From Mesorhabditis belari (Eukaryota; Nematoda; Chromadorea; Rhabditida; Rhabditidae): a stretch of DNA of 64,000 bases. Positions 1-11,076 of this stretch are shown here, in pieces (position 1 is the first letter of the stretch; every line of letters begins with the position of its first letter). The position numbers were made by a program, and so were the translations under genes. The stretch lies in assembly GCA_958450365.1 (NCBI GenBank), contig CAUEEP010000921.1:1727001-1791000 (forward strand). The letters run 5' to 3'. Under the pieces are notes generated by a model. The model made no database searches. It had not been told where the DNA came from and worked only from the letters and a program-made list of their open reading frames with translations.

Positions 1-416
1 GAGTGAAAACATGTGTTTTTCGTAAAAAAATCTATAAAAACTTCTACGAATAAAATGGCTGAATGAATTTTTCTGAAAATTTGGCTATATACCTAACTTT
101 CTAAGCTCTATCTTTTACCTACTAACACGAAGATAGGTTCCTTTAGCTAAAGTGTCTAAACGATTATCTAAAACATTGTCTAAACGTCTAAAATCATCAA
201 GCCACCGCCCTTTTTGACTACCCGACTTTATGCTCACAGCAAAAATCCAAAAATAAGAGATTTTAAACTCATTTTAATGTTATTTTGCAGAAAAACAATT
301 GGCCTTTTGAATAAAATAATGCGTAGTGCAATTGGTGGATTTATTGGTTTTAACGAAAGTACGAAAAGAAACAAAAAGACTTTCTGGACAGCCGTCTAAC
401 TAACTAACAAAAATCT

Positions 417-752
417 AACTTTGACCTTGAATTTCTTGGCGTACAATTGTCCAATTGAAACAATTTTGGTATCAATCGACAGAAGAAGACTAAACGAGTT
501 TAGTGATACCAAAATTGTTTCAATTGGACAATTGTGCGCTAAGAAATTCTGGGTCAAAGTTGGCAAAAAAGGGGCGGATCTATTGTCCGAGAATGAGTGA
601 CCGTCTGACTTTGGCCTTGAATTTCTTCCCTCACAATTGCGCAATTGAAACAATTTTGGTATCAATCGACAGAAGAAGACTTAACGAGTTTAGTGATACC
701 AAAATTGTTTCAATTGGACAATTGTGCGCCAAGAAATTCAAGGTCAAAGTTA
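417..752. repeat. Two tandem copies of a foldback repeat
   Basis: Arms at 417-475 and 502-560 are near-perfect inverted copies, and a second diverged pair lies at 605-666 and 693-752. The arms hold the palindrome CAATTGGACAATTG, and the spacer of about 26 bp is the same in both copies. ORFs on both strands here are by-products of the palindrome. A non-autonomous DNA transposon duplicated in tandem is the likeliest origin. The flanks (1-416, 753-985) hold nothing I can support. Confidence 0.75.
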
Positions 753-987
753 GATGGGAAAAAGAGGTGAACTTTTTGACAATAGGTTCAAAAAGAGCCT
801 GTTATTCGGGAATCTTTTAAAATTACATTCTAAATCTCGAACTTTTCAATGATAAACTGTCAATTTTCCCTTTAACTTGCCCAATCTATGATGAATGGCC
901 TTGAAGTGAGTTTTTCTGTTTAAAATTTCATCAAATATTAAGATCTATAGATAGGTTTTGGTTCGAATCCGCTTTCTGGTTCTAGTC

Positions 988-1105
988 TGTAAAAACACCC
1001 TCTCTGGCACACTTAATTCTTGTTTTTTTTGCGACAACGAGAAAAATGAAGAATTCAGTGTGCCAGAAAAGTGCGTTTACTGATTTGAACATAAAGTACA
1101 CAGCA
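988..1105. repeat. Foldback MITE, 'CTGGTGCACT' family
   Basis: Terminal inverted arms read roughly ACTTTGTGCTCAAATCTGT, then AAACACACC, then TTTCTGGTGCACT, facing inward around an A/T-rich core of 30-60 bp. Other copies or halves lie near 3110-3200, 11310-11520, 15349-15493, 15556-15682, 43027-43170, 50430-50480, 51545-51717, 52200-52275 and 58765-58860. The copies differ in the core but keep the arms, which suggests a mobile hairpin family. No coding capacity is seen. Confidence 0.7.
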
Positions 1106-1731
1106 TGATGCAGATTTCTAATCGATCTAGAGTTCTTTTAGAGTCCTTGTATGGTCATCCACTTGTCATTCCCCGTTTGAGAGCCAATGTTTGTGCGAAT
1201 TGTGCCTTCTCTTCTCGAATCCAATTCCCCATCAAAACCATTTCCCTTTCCTTTTTGTATTTCCGGTGTTCTCTCATCTCGTTCACTTCACAAAAGCCTC
1301 TTCAATTCAAAGGTTTTGTGTGTACAATGACGTGGGAATTGTTGAAGCTAGTCTAGTTCTACCTAGCTTAGAGTTGGGTCCATTTAAAAATTTAAATTAT
1401 TCTCCTTAAATTTAAATTCTAAATCCTTAATTTTAACATCCTCAAACCTTCTGTTTGTCCAAATTGAGCGCATTCAGCTTGGAGACAATCTCGCTAGTGC
1501 TCGGTGACGTTTCAGTGACTGAAAAGTTCATTTTAGAAAAATAAAAAAATGTTATCAAAGGGTTTTGGTGGACTCAAAGTTATAGAAAGCCATGATTTCT
1601 CATCCGCAAAATGAGCTGTTAACAAATTTTTGTTTTCGGGACATATATGACTTTAATGAGCCAAAGAACATATGAAAATTTGTCTATGCTGTAATAAAGA
1701 AGTGAAGAAATCGGCAAGAAAAGGTAGATTT

Positions 1732-1795
1732 CTGGAGAGGTGATTGAACTCTGGATCTTCTGCTTTTGCTTTAACCACCGAACTATCCAGTAGCT
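1732..1795 (-). tRNA. tRNA-like sequence (degenerate)
   Basis: On the - strand an A-box-like GGATAGTTCGGTGGTTAAAG is followed by a B-box-like GAGTTCAATC. The segment between them is too short and does not form a standard anticodon arm. It resembles the tRNA-like sequence at 58292-58375. It is probably a pseudo-tRNA or the head of a short tRNA-derived repeat. Confidence 0.35.
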
Positions 1796-2654
1796 TAACT
1801 TGGCAAGAGAAAGAGGGAAGAAAAGAGGAAGAAGAAAGAAAGAAACACGCAAACAGAGTAATGGGTTTTTTAGTTAAAAAAGTTAAAAAAAATTTTCACA
1901 AACCAAGCTGTCTCGGAGGTGGCGGTTTCCCGAAAGACTCTAGCTCCTCGAGGAAAGCCGATGGACTGAAATCGGCGGCCATTTGATAAATTTGAGGTGG
2001 ATGAAGGAAACTAAATATAAATTTTACCATTAAGTACTTAAAACGTTTAAAGAATCGAAATAACACTTCAAAGCTGAATATCGTATATAAAAGTGTACAA
2101 AAGATGGGCTCAAATCGAATAATTCATAAAGGGAAAGCAGAACGAGAACCATTTGTACAAATCGGGATTAGTCACAAAGGAATGGGTGGAAAGGGTCTAA
2201 ACAAAAACCATTCGGGCACAGCCGGCCCTCCCCCCTTCTCTCTCCTTTTTTCGTCCTTGAATACCAAAGAAAGCTATTCCTTTCATCGACTGAATTCAAA
2301 GTAAGCTTGCTTATCGTAGCTTTAAAATTTCCAAGTACATTAGTAACTAACTCCCTTACCCAACACTTCTCTAAAATAATTTAACACAAAATCCAAGACG
2401 AAGTAACAAGAAGATCGCGCTACGAGAACATAACAGAATTCGGAAGTAAACTTAGTGGGACTAGGCATAAAAGCTATATAACATTGATGCTGAAAAATGA
2501 AGAATGAACAACATCATGGAATGCCAAAAAATGAAAAGAATGGCAGAAGGGGGATTTTTTTGTGGGGTACGGTAGTGTATCCACGCTTTAGAAAGCGCCG
2601 CCAGTCGCTTTAAGCCGGGTCTTAGCGGCCTCTTTAAGGGCTCGACCCGTTGCA

Positions 2655-2720
2655 AGTGTGGCTGAGTGGTAGAGCGCTCGTTTTCAGATCGGGACCAGAC
2701 GAGTTCGACCCCGGTCTCGG
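2655..2720 (+). tRNA. tRNA-like sequence (degenerate)
   Basis: GGCTGAGTGGTAGAGC fits an A box and D arm, and GAGTTCGACCCC fits a B box. A stem CTCGT/ACGAG can form but encloses a loop of 17 bases, so no normal anticodon arm exists. It is likely a pseudogene or tRNA-derived repeat. Confidence 0.35.
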
Positions 2721-3525
2721 ATATTGATTTTATCTTTTCAAGAAGTGCTTACTAGTTTCAAGAAGTGCTAGTGTTCTTTGTGCGACTAGTGCGAAATCAT
2801 TTGTGCTGACTGCTAGTGTTCTTTGTGCTGACGCATCGCATTCAACAAAAAGCAACAACTTTCCAAATGGCTTTATTTAAACGCTTTTCAGCAAAAACTA
2901 ATCGAAATCTTCATTGTGACATTGTTTGTGAGGGTTTTTAGGGAAAAGAAAGAATGGATTGAGGCTAATTCGCGGCTAGTTTCATTCTTTTATGACCGCC
3001 AATCTCCTGCAAAATGTCAAATCCAGAAAATCGTTGCAAGGTCTAAAAAAAACTGGAAAAATTTTGCACCAAATGGTTTACGTTTAGAAAAGTGTTTTCC
3101 TTTTGTGCTCGCATGTAAACGCATCTTTTCTAGAGCACTAGAGCATTCTAGAGCAATTCAGTGCGCCAGAAGGCTTGTGTTTATGAGATCACAAAGGAAA
3201 TCATTTAATTTTCACCAATAAATTTGATTATATCCAAATTTTTAACCAATAATCAATAAAGGTTATATTATTAACCAATATAAAGGTTATATTATTGATT
3301 ATTGGTTAAAAATTTGTATATAAACAATATAAACAAAATACAAATAGATATAATATTATTAAAATAAGAATTTTAAGACTTATTCTCAGTTTTTAGGCTA
3401 AAAAAATCGAAAATCGATAAGTTCAAATCAAATTTTTCCTAAAAAATTCGCTTATCTTTCGTTTTTGGGGGCAAATTCTCTTTTTATGATTTCGGAAAGA
3501 AAAAAAAAACGTTTTAGAATTTTAC

Positions 3526-4204
3526 AGCATTCTTTCTAATAGTAGTGCACCGCGCTGAGCCGAGTTGATGACTATTTTACGGCTTCCAAGCTTGCAGAAG
3601 CTTGCAGAAGCTTTCCCAGAAGCTCAGCACTCAAATCTCCTACTAGATCTCATCGTCAGCTACATTTTCCGACCCCACATCAATAGGTTCTGATGAGCGG
3701 TTCTCGAGATTTCGAGCAATTTAGGCAACGCTCACTACTATTAGAGAGAATATGGTAGTTTGACCTTCTACCTTTTCATAGCAATGCCGATGAGAGCGAT
3801 GAGAGGATCGTCGGGTTTTCCCGGTCCACTTCCACCCCCACTCCCACCACCCATCACTCTTGTCGTATAAACGAGATCGAGATTTCTAGAGTCTTGAATT
3901 TGGACCGGTTTCAAGTCAAGGTCGTAGATAATTAAAGGATTTTAAAGAATTACTGTATTCTTTCTAATAGTAGTCACTCCGTCAAGCCGAGTTGATGACT
4001 ATTTTACGGCTTCCAAGCTTGCAGAAGCTTGCAGAAGTTTTCACAGATGCTCAACACTCTAATCATCGTCAAGATCTCATCGTCAGCTATATTTTCCGCC
4101 CACACATCGATAGATTCTGATAAGCGGTTCTCGAGATTTCGAGGAATTTAGGCAACGCTACTATTAGAGAAAATATTAGAGAACTACTATTAGAGGAAAT
4201 ACGG
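3526..4204. repeat. Two copies of the 'TAGTAGTG' MITE family
   Basis: Two tandem copies (about 3526-3766 and 3950-4204) are bounded by inverted ends, TTCTTTCTAATAGTAGTG on the left and CACTACTATTAGAGA...TACGGTA on the right. The interior holds GAGCCGAGTTGATGAC, AGAAGCTCAACACTC and TCTCATCGTCAGC. Related copies or parts are near 44561-44884, 45030-45190, 45340-45561, 53100-53420 and 53520-53600, and a short form is at 15201-15299. The region 4205-4960 is A/T-rich and includes one hairpin around 4340-4440. Confidence 0.75.
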
Positions 4205-4966
4205 TAAATGTAAAAAGTTATTTTAAAAAAAATTGAACAGAGATTGAAATAGGGAAATTTTGAAATGAAAAACGGGAACTTTATGAAATCATTTTTTGAA
4301 AAAATCAGAGAAATGAGGGGATTTTTTCCAGGGGAAATTCTCGAGAAAAATCACGCTTGAATCCGAAAACTTGAGCTTTAAGCTGAAAAACTACAGTAAA
4401 GCTCAAGTTTTTGGGATTCAAGCGTGATTTTTCTCCAGAATTTCATCTATTTACAAATAGATGAGAAATTTAGGGAATAATATAAATTTTTTGGAAACAG
4501 AATTCCGCGCCGATCAATTCATATGATCCGCGAAATTTGCATAAATCCGCAAAAAAAAATCGATTCTTTTTCATTTCCCCAACCATTCCCACAACCCAAA
4601 TCCCATTTTTTCCCTTTCCAATTTCCATTCAGTGCTCTTTTTTTGGGTTGAGAGAACGATCCTTTCTCTAAATCTTTTAGAAGAAAAAAACAAAGAATTC
4701 CACAACAAAGAAGTCTATTTTTCTTTATTTTAATCTTTTTCTTACATTCGATTCTTATTTTTTATGATAATGGATAGATTTTTAAATAAAAATTTGAGAA
4801 AAATATAGGAAATTTAAACTTTTAAATTGAAATTAGAGGATGAAACATAAAAGTTTTTGTAAATTTTAGAAATAGAAATAGAAAATAGATAAAGATAGAA
4901 ATAGAAATAGAAATAGAAAATAGAAAAACCGTAAATATTCTAATAGAAGATCGGTCTCTATTATTA

Positions 4967-5210
4967 TTGGATTGGCAAAGCTGCCGGCTATTGGCAGAGC
5001 TGCCGGCTATTGTCAGAGCTGCCGGCTATTGTCAGATGTCCCAGTTTGAGCACTTCTCAAAAGAAACCCATTTTGGTGTCAATGGAAAAGTTGTAGAGAA
5101 TCAAAAATTAAGCTTATATCCAAATTTCCAAAAAGATACACTCAGTAGTTTCGCTTAAAATGCAAGTTTTGTGAAAATTCGTAAATTTGGCAAAAGCTGG
5201 AGAGATCCTA
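4967..5210. repeat. Fragment of the mariner-associated foldback module
   Basis: Repeated GCTGCCGGCTATTG units lead into the sequence CCCAGTTTGAGCACTT and on to AAAATGCAAGTTTTG, which match one arm of the foldback inside the mariner-like elements at 5585-6080, 13993-14540 and 54300-55290. It is truncated on both sides. Confidence 0.6.
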
Positions 5211-5399
5211 GGTTGGCGTTTTAAAGCATGGTAAAACTACCGTACCCCTCCCAAGCGAGTTTTTTTCATTCTTGTTCATTTTATTTTATTCTTTTTGCGG
5301 TTTTGTCAACGTTTTAACGTTTTTTTCAACTAAAAAGTCACAAAAACAAAGCTTCCGCTATAGAAAATGATAAAAACCACTTAACTTAACATTAGTTGG

Positions 5400-5580
5400 C
5401 ATATGGTTTCAATGGGGTTCCAATATGGTTGCAATATAGTTCCAATGCGGTTCCAATATGGTTCCTATTATAAAACAAATAAGGTTCCAATACGGTTCCA
5501 ATACGGTTCCAATACGGTTCCAATATGGTTCCAAAGGGTTCCAATGTGGTTGAGATACGGTTCCAATATGGTTCGTAAAG
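5400..5580. repeat. Tandem array of GGTTCCAATAC (11 bp)
   Basis: Many imperfect copies of GGTTCCAATAC stand head to tail. The same unit recurs at 21198-21292, at 26036-26310 and, in the opposite orientation, at 56104-56580. Because 11 bp is not a multiple of three, a run of units opens long frames that look like a repetitive protein; I do not regard these as genes. Confidence 0.85.
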
Positions 5581-5584
5581 TATT

Positions 5585-6080
5585 GGGTTGGTGAATTGAA
5601 AACTGCCGGCTATTGTCATATGTTTGAGACAAGTGTGAGACAAAAATGGAGAACTGGAGACTCAAAAATGGGGGAATGTCCCAGTTTGAGCACTTTCTTC
5701 AAAAGAAACCCATTTTGGTGTCAATAGAAAAGTTGTAGAGAATCAAAAATTAAGCTTATATCCAAATTTTCAGAACGATTCAAAAACTGGTTTTCAAGAA
5801 ATGCCAAATTTACGAATTTTCACAAAGCTTGCAACAAAACTTGCATTTTAAGCGAAACTACTAAGTGTATCTTTTTGGAAATTTGGCTATAAGCCTAATT
5901 TTTGATTCTCTACAACTTTTCTATTGACACCAAAGTGGGTTTCTTTTGAAGAAAGTGCCCAAACTGGGACATTTCTTCATTTTTGAGTCTCCAGTCTTCC
6001 ATTTTTGAGTCTCACACTTGTCTCACACATAAACCAAAATCCTACTATGAAAGAGGAATCCGCAAATTAAGGAAAAAAAT
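5585..6080. mobile_element. Truncated mariner-like element with internal foldback
   Basis: The left end TTGGGTTGGTGAATTGAAAACTG matches the mariner-like ends at 13993 and 54300. Inside is a foldback of about 300 bp (about 5688-5985) whose arms face each other. The right part, ending in GAGGAATCCGCAAATT, is the start of the transposase C-terminal remnant seen in the other copies, after which the element stops without a right terminal repeat. Confidence 0.6.
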
Positions 6081-6569
6081 GTTTAAAAAAGATTCCTTAA
6101 AAATTTCAGCAATAATTCAAAGATCATTGTTGAATCATTGCCAAAATTTCTTCATTATCTGATGGAAATCAGCTAAATTAGGTGAAAATTTCTGAAATTG
6201 TGATAGAATGGAAAAAGGAAATGGATGTTAAGAAGGCAAAAAAGGAAAGAGTAACGGAAAGAGTAAAAACAAAAGGAAAAAAAAGAGCAAAATTTTTCCC
6301 GAAAATGGGTCCAGCCCTTTTTTTTGTGTTGAAGAGGGTGAAGTGGTTGTTGAAAGGGAAACGAAGAACGGCACTTTGTGAGAACTCGTTTAGAAAATAA
6401 AGATTTTATTTGAGAAATATTATAGTTTATGAATACTGTAATCATTTTATCTTTTTATATCACAGTACTCACAGTACTTTTTATATTACAGTAATCTATC
6501 CAATATGCTCTCCATTTCCGTCTCTCCCTAATTCTTTTTCGTGCCCTATCTACAGTATCCAGAATTTTC

Positions 6570-6998
6570 AAAGAGTTACCAAAAAAAGCTACAAAAGAGC
6601 TACCACAGAGCTTCAAAAGAGCTTCGAAAGACGTCCAGAGCTACAAAAGAGCTTCAAAAGAGCTTCAAAAGGGCTACAAAAGAGCTTCAAAAGACTTCAA
6701 AAGAGCTTCAAAAGACTTCAAAAGAGCTTCAAAAGACTTCAAAAGACGTCCAGAGCTACAAAAGAGCTACAAAAGACGTCCAGAGCTACAAAAGAACTTC
6801 AAAAGAGCTTCAAAAGACGTCCAGAGCTTCAAAAGAGCTTCAAAAGGGCTACAAAAGAGGTCCAGAGCTACAAAAGAGCTTCAAAAGACGTCCAGAGCTT
6901 CAAAAGAGCTACAAAAGACGTCCAGAGCTACAAAAGAGCTTCAAAAGACGCCCAGAGCTACAAAAGAGCTACAGAAAAGCTTCAAAAGACGTTCAGAG
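6570..6998. repeat. Tandem array CAAAAGAGCTT / CAAAAGACGTCCAGAGCTA
   Basis: Short units (CAAAAGAGCTT, CAAAAGACTT, AAAAGACGTCCAGAGC) alternate for about 430 bp. The 217- and 155-residue Lys/Ser/Thr-rich frames across it overlap on the same strand and have no homology I recognise, so I treat them as repeat translation. Flanking DNA 6080-6570 and 7000-7900 is low-complexity and A-rich with no supported gene. Confidence 0.85.
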
Positions 6999-7918
6999 CT
7001 TTACTTGACAACTACTCAAGTAAAAAGTTACTTACTCGAATTTATTCAAGTAATTACTTGTAGAGAATTAAAGTTCTGAATCTTGGCCACATTTATCTAT
7101 CACAAAACTTGCAAATTATAAAATTCAATTCAATTACTAAGCTTGCAAATGAGCCTTGTGCAAATGAGCAAAAAAAAGGTCGAATTTGTCCCATCGCTTG
7201 ATTTTATAGGCAAAAAAAGAAAAAAAAGAGTAAAGTGAAGCAAAAAAAAGTCGAAAAACTAAACAATTCCTAAATGGATAAACATTAAAAGAAAATAGAA
7301 GAGAAAAACGAAATAAAAAACCAATGTTTCAAATAAAAATCATAAAGAAATTGTATTTTAAATTCAAAAATAATTCGAAAACGTAATGTTTACAGTGAAA
7401 GGCCAAAGAATTCGTTAAAAAAAAGATTAATGAATGTTTTTAGAAGTATAAATAAATAATATTGTTTGAATTGAATGGGAAGAAAGCAAAAGAAAGAACT
7501 CTCACTCATTCATTCTTTCTCTTTTCTCTCTCTTCTGAAGAGAGAAGTGAGTCTTGAGAGATTGAAAAAGAAAAGACGAAGAAAAGACGAAGAAAAGAAA
7601 GATTCCTACCACATAATGTTCTCAATTGTTGGCGGAGAATTTCCTCATTTTCTCGCTCAAGGGCATGACAAGAATGAAGAGAGGAGCCCCTCCCAATTCC
7701 CGATTTAATCAACTACAAAGCACTGCAAAGCAAAGCACTGCAAAGTATAGCAACTTTTTGAAGTATGGAAAATGTCTAATTGATTTCAAAAGTGACAAGT
7801 GTTAGATAGAGAATTGTAGCCCGAATTCTCAGCTATATTTATCTACTAAAAAAGGCTAAACCGGCCAAACCGGCCGTCGACAATTGCAAAACTTTCAAAC
7901 CACCGTTGAGTTGCACTA

Positions 7919-7992
7919 CGGGGGATCGAACCTGGGTCGTCGAATCTGGGGCGGAGACTGTAAACAAGCGCTCTCCCTACTGCGCCATGGCG
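7919..7992 (-). tRNA. tRNA-like sequence
   Basis: On the - strand TGGCGCAGTAGGGAGAGCG is a good A box and D arm, and GGTTCGATCCCCC a good B box and T arm. The anticodon region does not give an unambiguous 7-base loop. The A box resembles the family at 27243, 48979 and 49164. Pol III transcription is possible; a functional decoding tRNA is unlikely. Confidence 0.4.
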
Positions 7993-8114
7993 ACAGAAAC
8001 CCGCCACAGCTGCAAAAGGTTCAAACCACCGTTATGCTAGTTTTTCGGCTGCTCAATAAAATTCCCAAAATCTACAGGAAGATCGCAAAGTATAGAGACA
8101 ACTTTTTGAAAAAG

Positions 8115-8400
8115 TATCTGGAAAATGTCAAATTTATTTCAAAAGTGACAAGTGTTATACAGAGAATTGTAGCCCGAATTCTCAGCTACATTTATCTACT
8201 AAAAACTTCCCGTTTCGACTTGTACAATTCATTTAACGGCCAAATGACAGACAGACGAAGAGATGTCGACTAGTGCCCATTCAAGCGCTTTTTAAATGAG
8301 TTGTACAAGTCGAATCGGGAAGTTTTTAGTAGATAAATGTAGCTGAGAATTAGGGCTACAATTCTCTATATAACACTTGCCACTTTTGAAATAAATTTGA
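8115..8400. repeat. Foldback element
   Basis: The left arm (about 8115-8240, including GAATTGTAGCCCGAATTCTC and CTACTAAAAACTTCCCG) is repeated inverted at about 8290-8400 around a spacer of roughly 50 bp. A partial copy of the same arm is at about 7785-7850. Confidence 0.75.
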
Positions 8401-8869
8401 AAAGTATCGAAAGATAGAAAGATCGAAAAGTATTGAATTAAAATTCTGGAATAAGTTTTAAAAAGTTTAAGTAAAGGTTTCAAATAGAAATTAGAAAACA
8501 AAAAAGACAAATCGAATTGGTTGTTGATTAAAAATTGATAGAAATACTTGAAATTTTGGACGAAAACAGAAAGGGAAAGGTCTTTTTTTCTTTCCTTTTC
8601 TCGTTAATTATTTACATGTTCTCTTCTTTGAACTGACGACAAGTGACTGAAATTTTTTTTTTGTGTGCTGAGGTCGGACTCCAATTTGTCTAAATAGGGG
8701 AGTCTTTTAGGAGAAATGGCCTTAAAAGGCCTTAAAAAGCCTTAAAAGGGACTTTTTTTTAAAGGCTAAAAGCCATCTTTCAAAAGAGAAAATGAAAAAA
8801 ATGCTGTTATTTTAAGGAAAGTAAAATGTGACGTTTTTCTAAAAGGCATTAAAACTATCGTAGACGTAA

Positions 8870-9280
8870 ATTGGATTCAATTTTACGACCGTAACGATCG
8901 TAAAGATCGAAAAAATGATAATCGGACGATTCTGGACAAAATACCTGAACAGATGATAGTCCGATGGTGCCATGTCGGAGCTGTACGGCGGGTGATCCAA
9001 ATGTTCCCATCTAAACTCGTTCAATTTGCTTGTTGGCCGGAAAGAGCTTTCGGAAAGGATGGGAAAATTTGGATCACCCGCCGTACAGCCCTGACATGGC
9101 ACCATCGGACTATCATCTGTTCAGGCATTTTGTCCAGAGTCGTCCGATTATCATTTTTTCAGGTCTCTGGAGCATCATTTGCGTGGAAAGATCTTTCAAA
9201 ATGTCGCGGAAATGCGCTTGTCACTCACTCAGTTTTTCGATTCGAAGCCACGTGAGTTTTACCGCCGCGGAATCTACAGG
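8870..9280. pseudogene. Inverted duplication of a mariner transposase fragment
   Basis: The motif HPPYSPDMAPSDYHLF, diagnostic of DD34D mariner transposases, is encoded on the + strand near 9070-9130 and in a diverged inverted copy on the - strand (about 8930-9000). The two halves form a palindrome centred near 9020. After 9130 the + strand continues, with one frame change, through a mariner-like C-terminus (SLEHHLRGK, FFDSKPREFYRRGIY) to about 9278. No N-terminus or catalytic first Asp block is present, so this is a dead fragment. Confidence 0.7.
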
Positions 9281-9560
9281 GTGCGGCCAAAATATCCGGC
9301 GATGAAAAGACCGACTGGTCTTCAGAAAATTAGCAGAAAAGCTTTATAGAATTTTACTGAAAATAACAACAACAGTCCAAATAACAAAATAAAAACAGTT
9401 AAATCTCAAAGTTTCCTCCTTTTTCCTTCATGCAAGCCCTAAGTCGCTTCGGCACATCGTCGACCGCGGCACGGAGAGTCTCAACGGGGATTTTTGCCCA
9501 TTCCTTGATAAGGGTGGCTTTCAGATCATCCAAATTAGCATGTGGAGCTGATGTATTTGT
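9279..9560 (-). pseudogene. Truncated maT/Tc1-type element, 3' end only
   Basis: The left end CAGGGTGCGGCCAAAATATCC closely resembles the end of the intact element at 9792. Inside, the - strand encodes only the last 45 or so residues of a transposase (motifs RAAVDDVPKRLRACMKEKGG), matching the intact protein's KRLKSCIDAKGG tail. The rest of the gene is missing. It abuts the mariner fragment directly, so one element probably inserted next to or into the other. Confidence 0.65.
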
Positions 9561-9791
9561 TGCCGGATAAGTGACAGGATGTTATTGATGTTGACGGTGA
9601 ATATTTCGAGTAGATAAATTCTGTTTTTTTATTTGGCGTTTTTGATGCGTAAAATAAAAAGTTAGATCTAGCGTCAAAAAAAACGGAAAGAACTTTCCGG
9701 CCAACCTAATACCATAATCTACAGTAATCTACAGTAATCTACAGTAATCTACAGTAATCTACAGCAATCTACAGCAATCTACAGTAATCTA

Positions 9792-11076
9792 CAGGGTGCG
9801 GCAGAATTATAGGTGCAGAGAAGTTCCATTGGAATATGACCAAAAAACGAAAAATTTGCCACAAAAACAGTTTTAACATATTTATTGAACTTAAATTAAC
9901 AACTTTTATTGATCATATTCGAATCTTCCTCCTTTGGCGTCGATGCAAGACTTGAGTCGCTTGGGAAAGGCGTCGACCGTGGCGACCAAGTAGGCGGCGT
10001 CCAGACCCTCCCAGGCTTTCAAGAGAGATTTCTTCAAACTTTCGAGGTTTTTGTGAGGTTTCTGACAGGCCTCGGCTTCAAGAACAGACCAGACCGAGAA
10101 ATCCAATGGATTGAGGTCTGGGGAGCTTGGGGGCCACTCGTTGAATGCAATGAAGTCGGGAAAAGTCGCTTTGCAGAAATCCTGAACAATCTTGGCTTTG
10201 TGAGCGGGAGCACCATCTTGCTGGAAGGTCCAGATGCGATTTTGGAAGTGATTTTGAGCCCAGGGAACAAGTTCTTTCTTTAGCATATCCAAGTACGTGT
10301 TCGCATTAACTTTGACTCCTTGTGGCACAAAAATCAGTGGTGTCTTGCCGGAAGCCGTCACACCGCCAAAAACCATGACTGAAGCTGGGTGGCCGCTGCG
10401 ACCGACGGTAAAATTTGGTTGAGTTTTCGACCAAACTCGATCGTTCTGCTTGTTCAGAATTCCTTCAATCGTAAAAATTTTCTCATCGGTGAACAAAATG
10501 TTCCTGTGGTCGATTCCGTTGAAACGAAGACGAAGGCTTTCACATCGATCTCTTCTCTTCAATTTGGCGTCTGCCGAAAGCAGAGCGGATTTGTTCTTCT
10601 TGTAGGACTTGAACTTGAGCTTGTCCTTGATAATTCGACGGATTGATCGATCGGATACACCCATATGTTTGGCAATTCTTCGAGCGGACTGATTGGGCTT
10701 CTTTCGCAGGCGATCCCTGACCTTCTTGATGTTGCCTTTCGTCACCACAGATGGACGAACACCTCCTCGCGGCCGATCAGACATTGATCCCAACTCGTTG
10801 TAGCGTTGAATGGCTCGGTTAACAACTTTTCGATGCACTCCCAACTTTCTTCCGATCACGGTCGCCGATTCGCCCTTCCGATGAAGTTCCACGATCAATT
10901 GTCGATGCGGGGAAGCGCGAACCATAGCCTGAAACTCAAAGTTATAAAAAATTATAATTTACAAATACAAATTCAATCATAAAATAACAACAAAAACATA
11001 AATTCGAGTGCAAAATCAAGAGCGAAGGCTCGTTTTCCGTCTTTATGTCATGCACCTATAATTCTGCCGCACCCTG
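9792..11076 (-). mobile_element. Intact maT-type (DD37D) Tc1/mariner transposon
   Basis: Inverted ends of 26 bp (CAGGGTGCGGCAGAATTATA at the left and its complement ending at 11076) are flanked by TA on both sides. The element is about 1.285 kb and holds one uninterrupted transposase gene. Near-identical ends and an open frame suggest recent insertion and possible activity. Confidence 0.9.
9906..10925 (-). CDS. maT-family DD37D transposase
   Basis: This 339-residue protein would cut and paste the surrounding element in the nucleus. The N-terminal ~110 residues are two helix-turn-helix units (KLGVHRKVVNRAIQRY and HMGVSDRSIRRII) that bind the ends. The catalytic domain shows ILFTDEKIF (first Asp), FQQDGAPAHKA (second Asp) and SPDLNPLDF (third Asp). 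I count 37 residues between the second and third acidic residues, which is the DD37D spacing of the maT group rather than DD34E of Tc1 or DD34D of mariner. The frame is complete with no stops, and its length fits the family. The ATG at 10925 lies about 150 bp inside the right end. A truncated relative lies just upstream at 9279-9560. It could still be inactive through a missense change that I cannot judge. Confidence 0.92.
   Translation of the reverse strand: MVRASPHRQLIVELHRKGESATVIGRKLGVHRKVVNRAIQRYNELGSMSDRPRGGVRPSVVTKGNIKKVRDRLRKKPNQSARRIAKHMGVSDRSIRRIIKDKLKFKSYKKNKSALLSADAKLKRRDRCESLRLRFNGIDHRNILFTDEKIFTIEGILNKQNDRVWSKTQPNFTVGRSGHPASVMVFGGVTASGKTPLIFVPQGVKVNANTYLDMLKKELVPWAQNHFQNRIWTFQQDGAPAHKAKIVQDFCKATFPDFIAFNEWPPSSPDLNPLDFSVWSVLEAEACQKPHKNLESLKKSLLKAWEGLDAAYLVATVDAFPKRLKSCIDAKGGRFEYDQ

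Noticed and set aside
6410..7063. 217-residue Lys/Ser/Thr-rich protein
   Set aside because: Nearly the whole frame is the CAAAAGAGCTT array, and another frame on the same strand is equally open.
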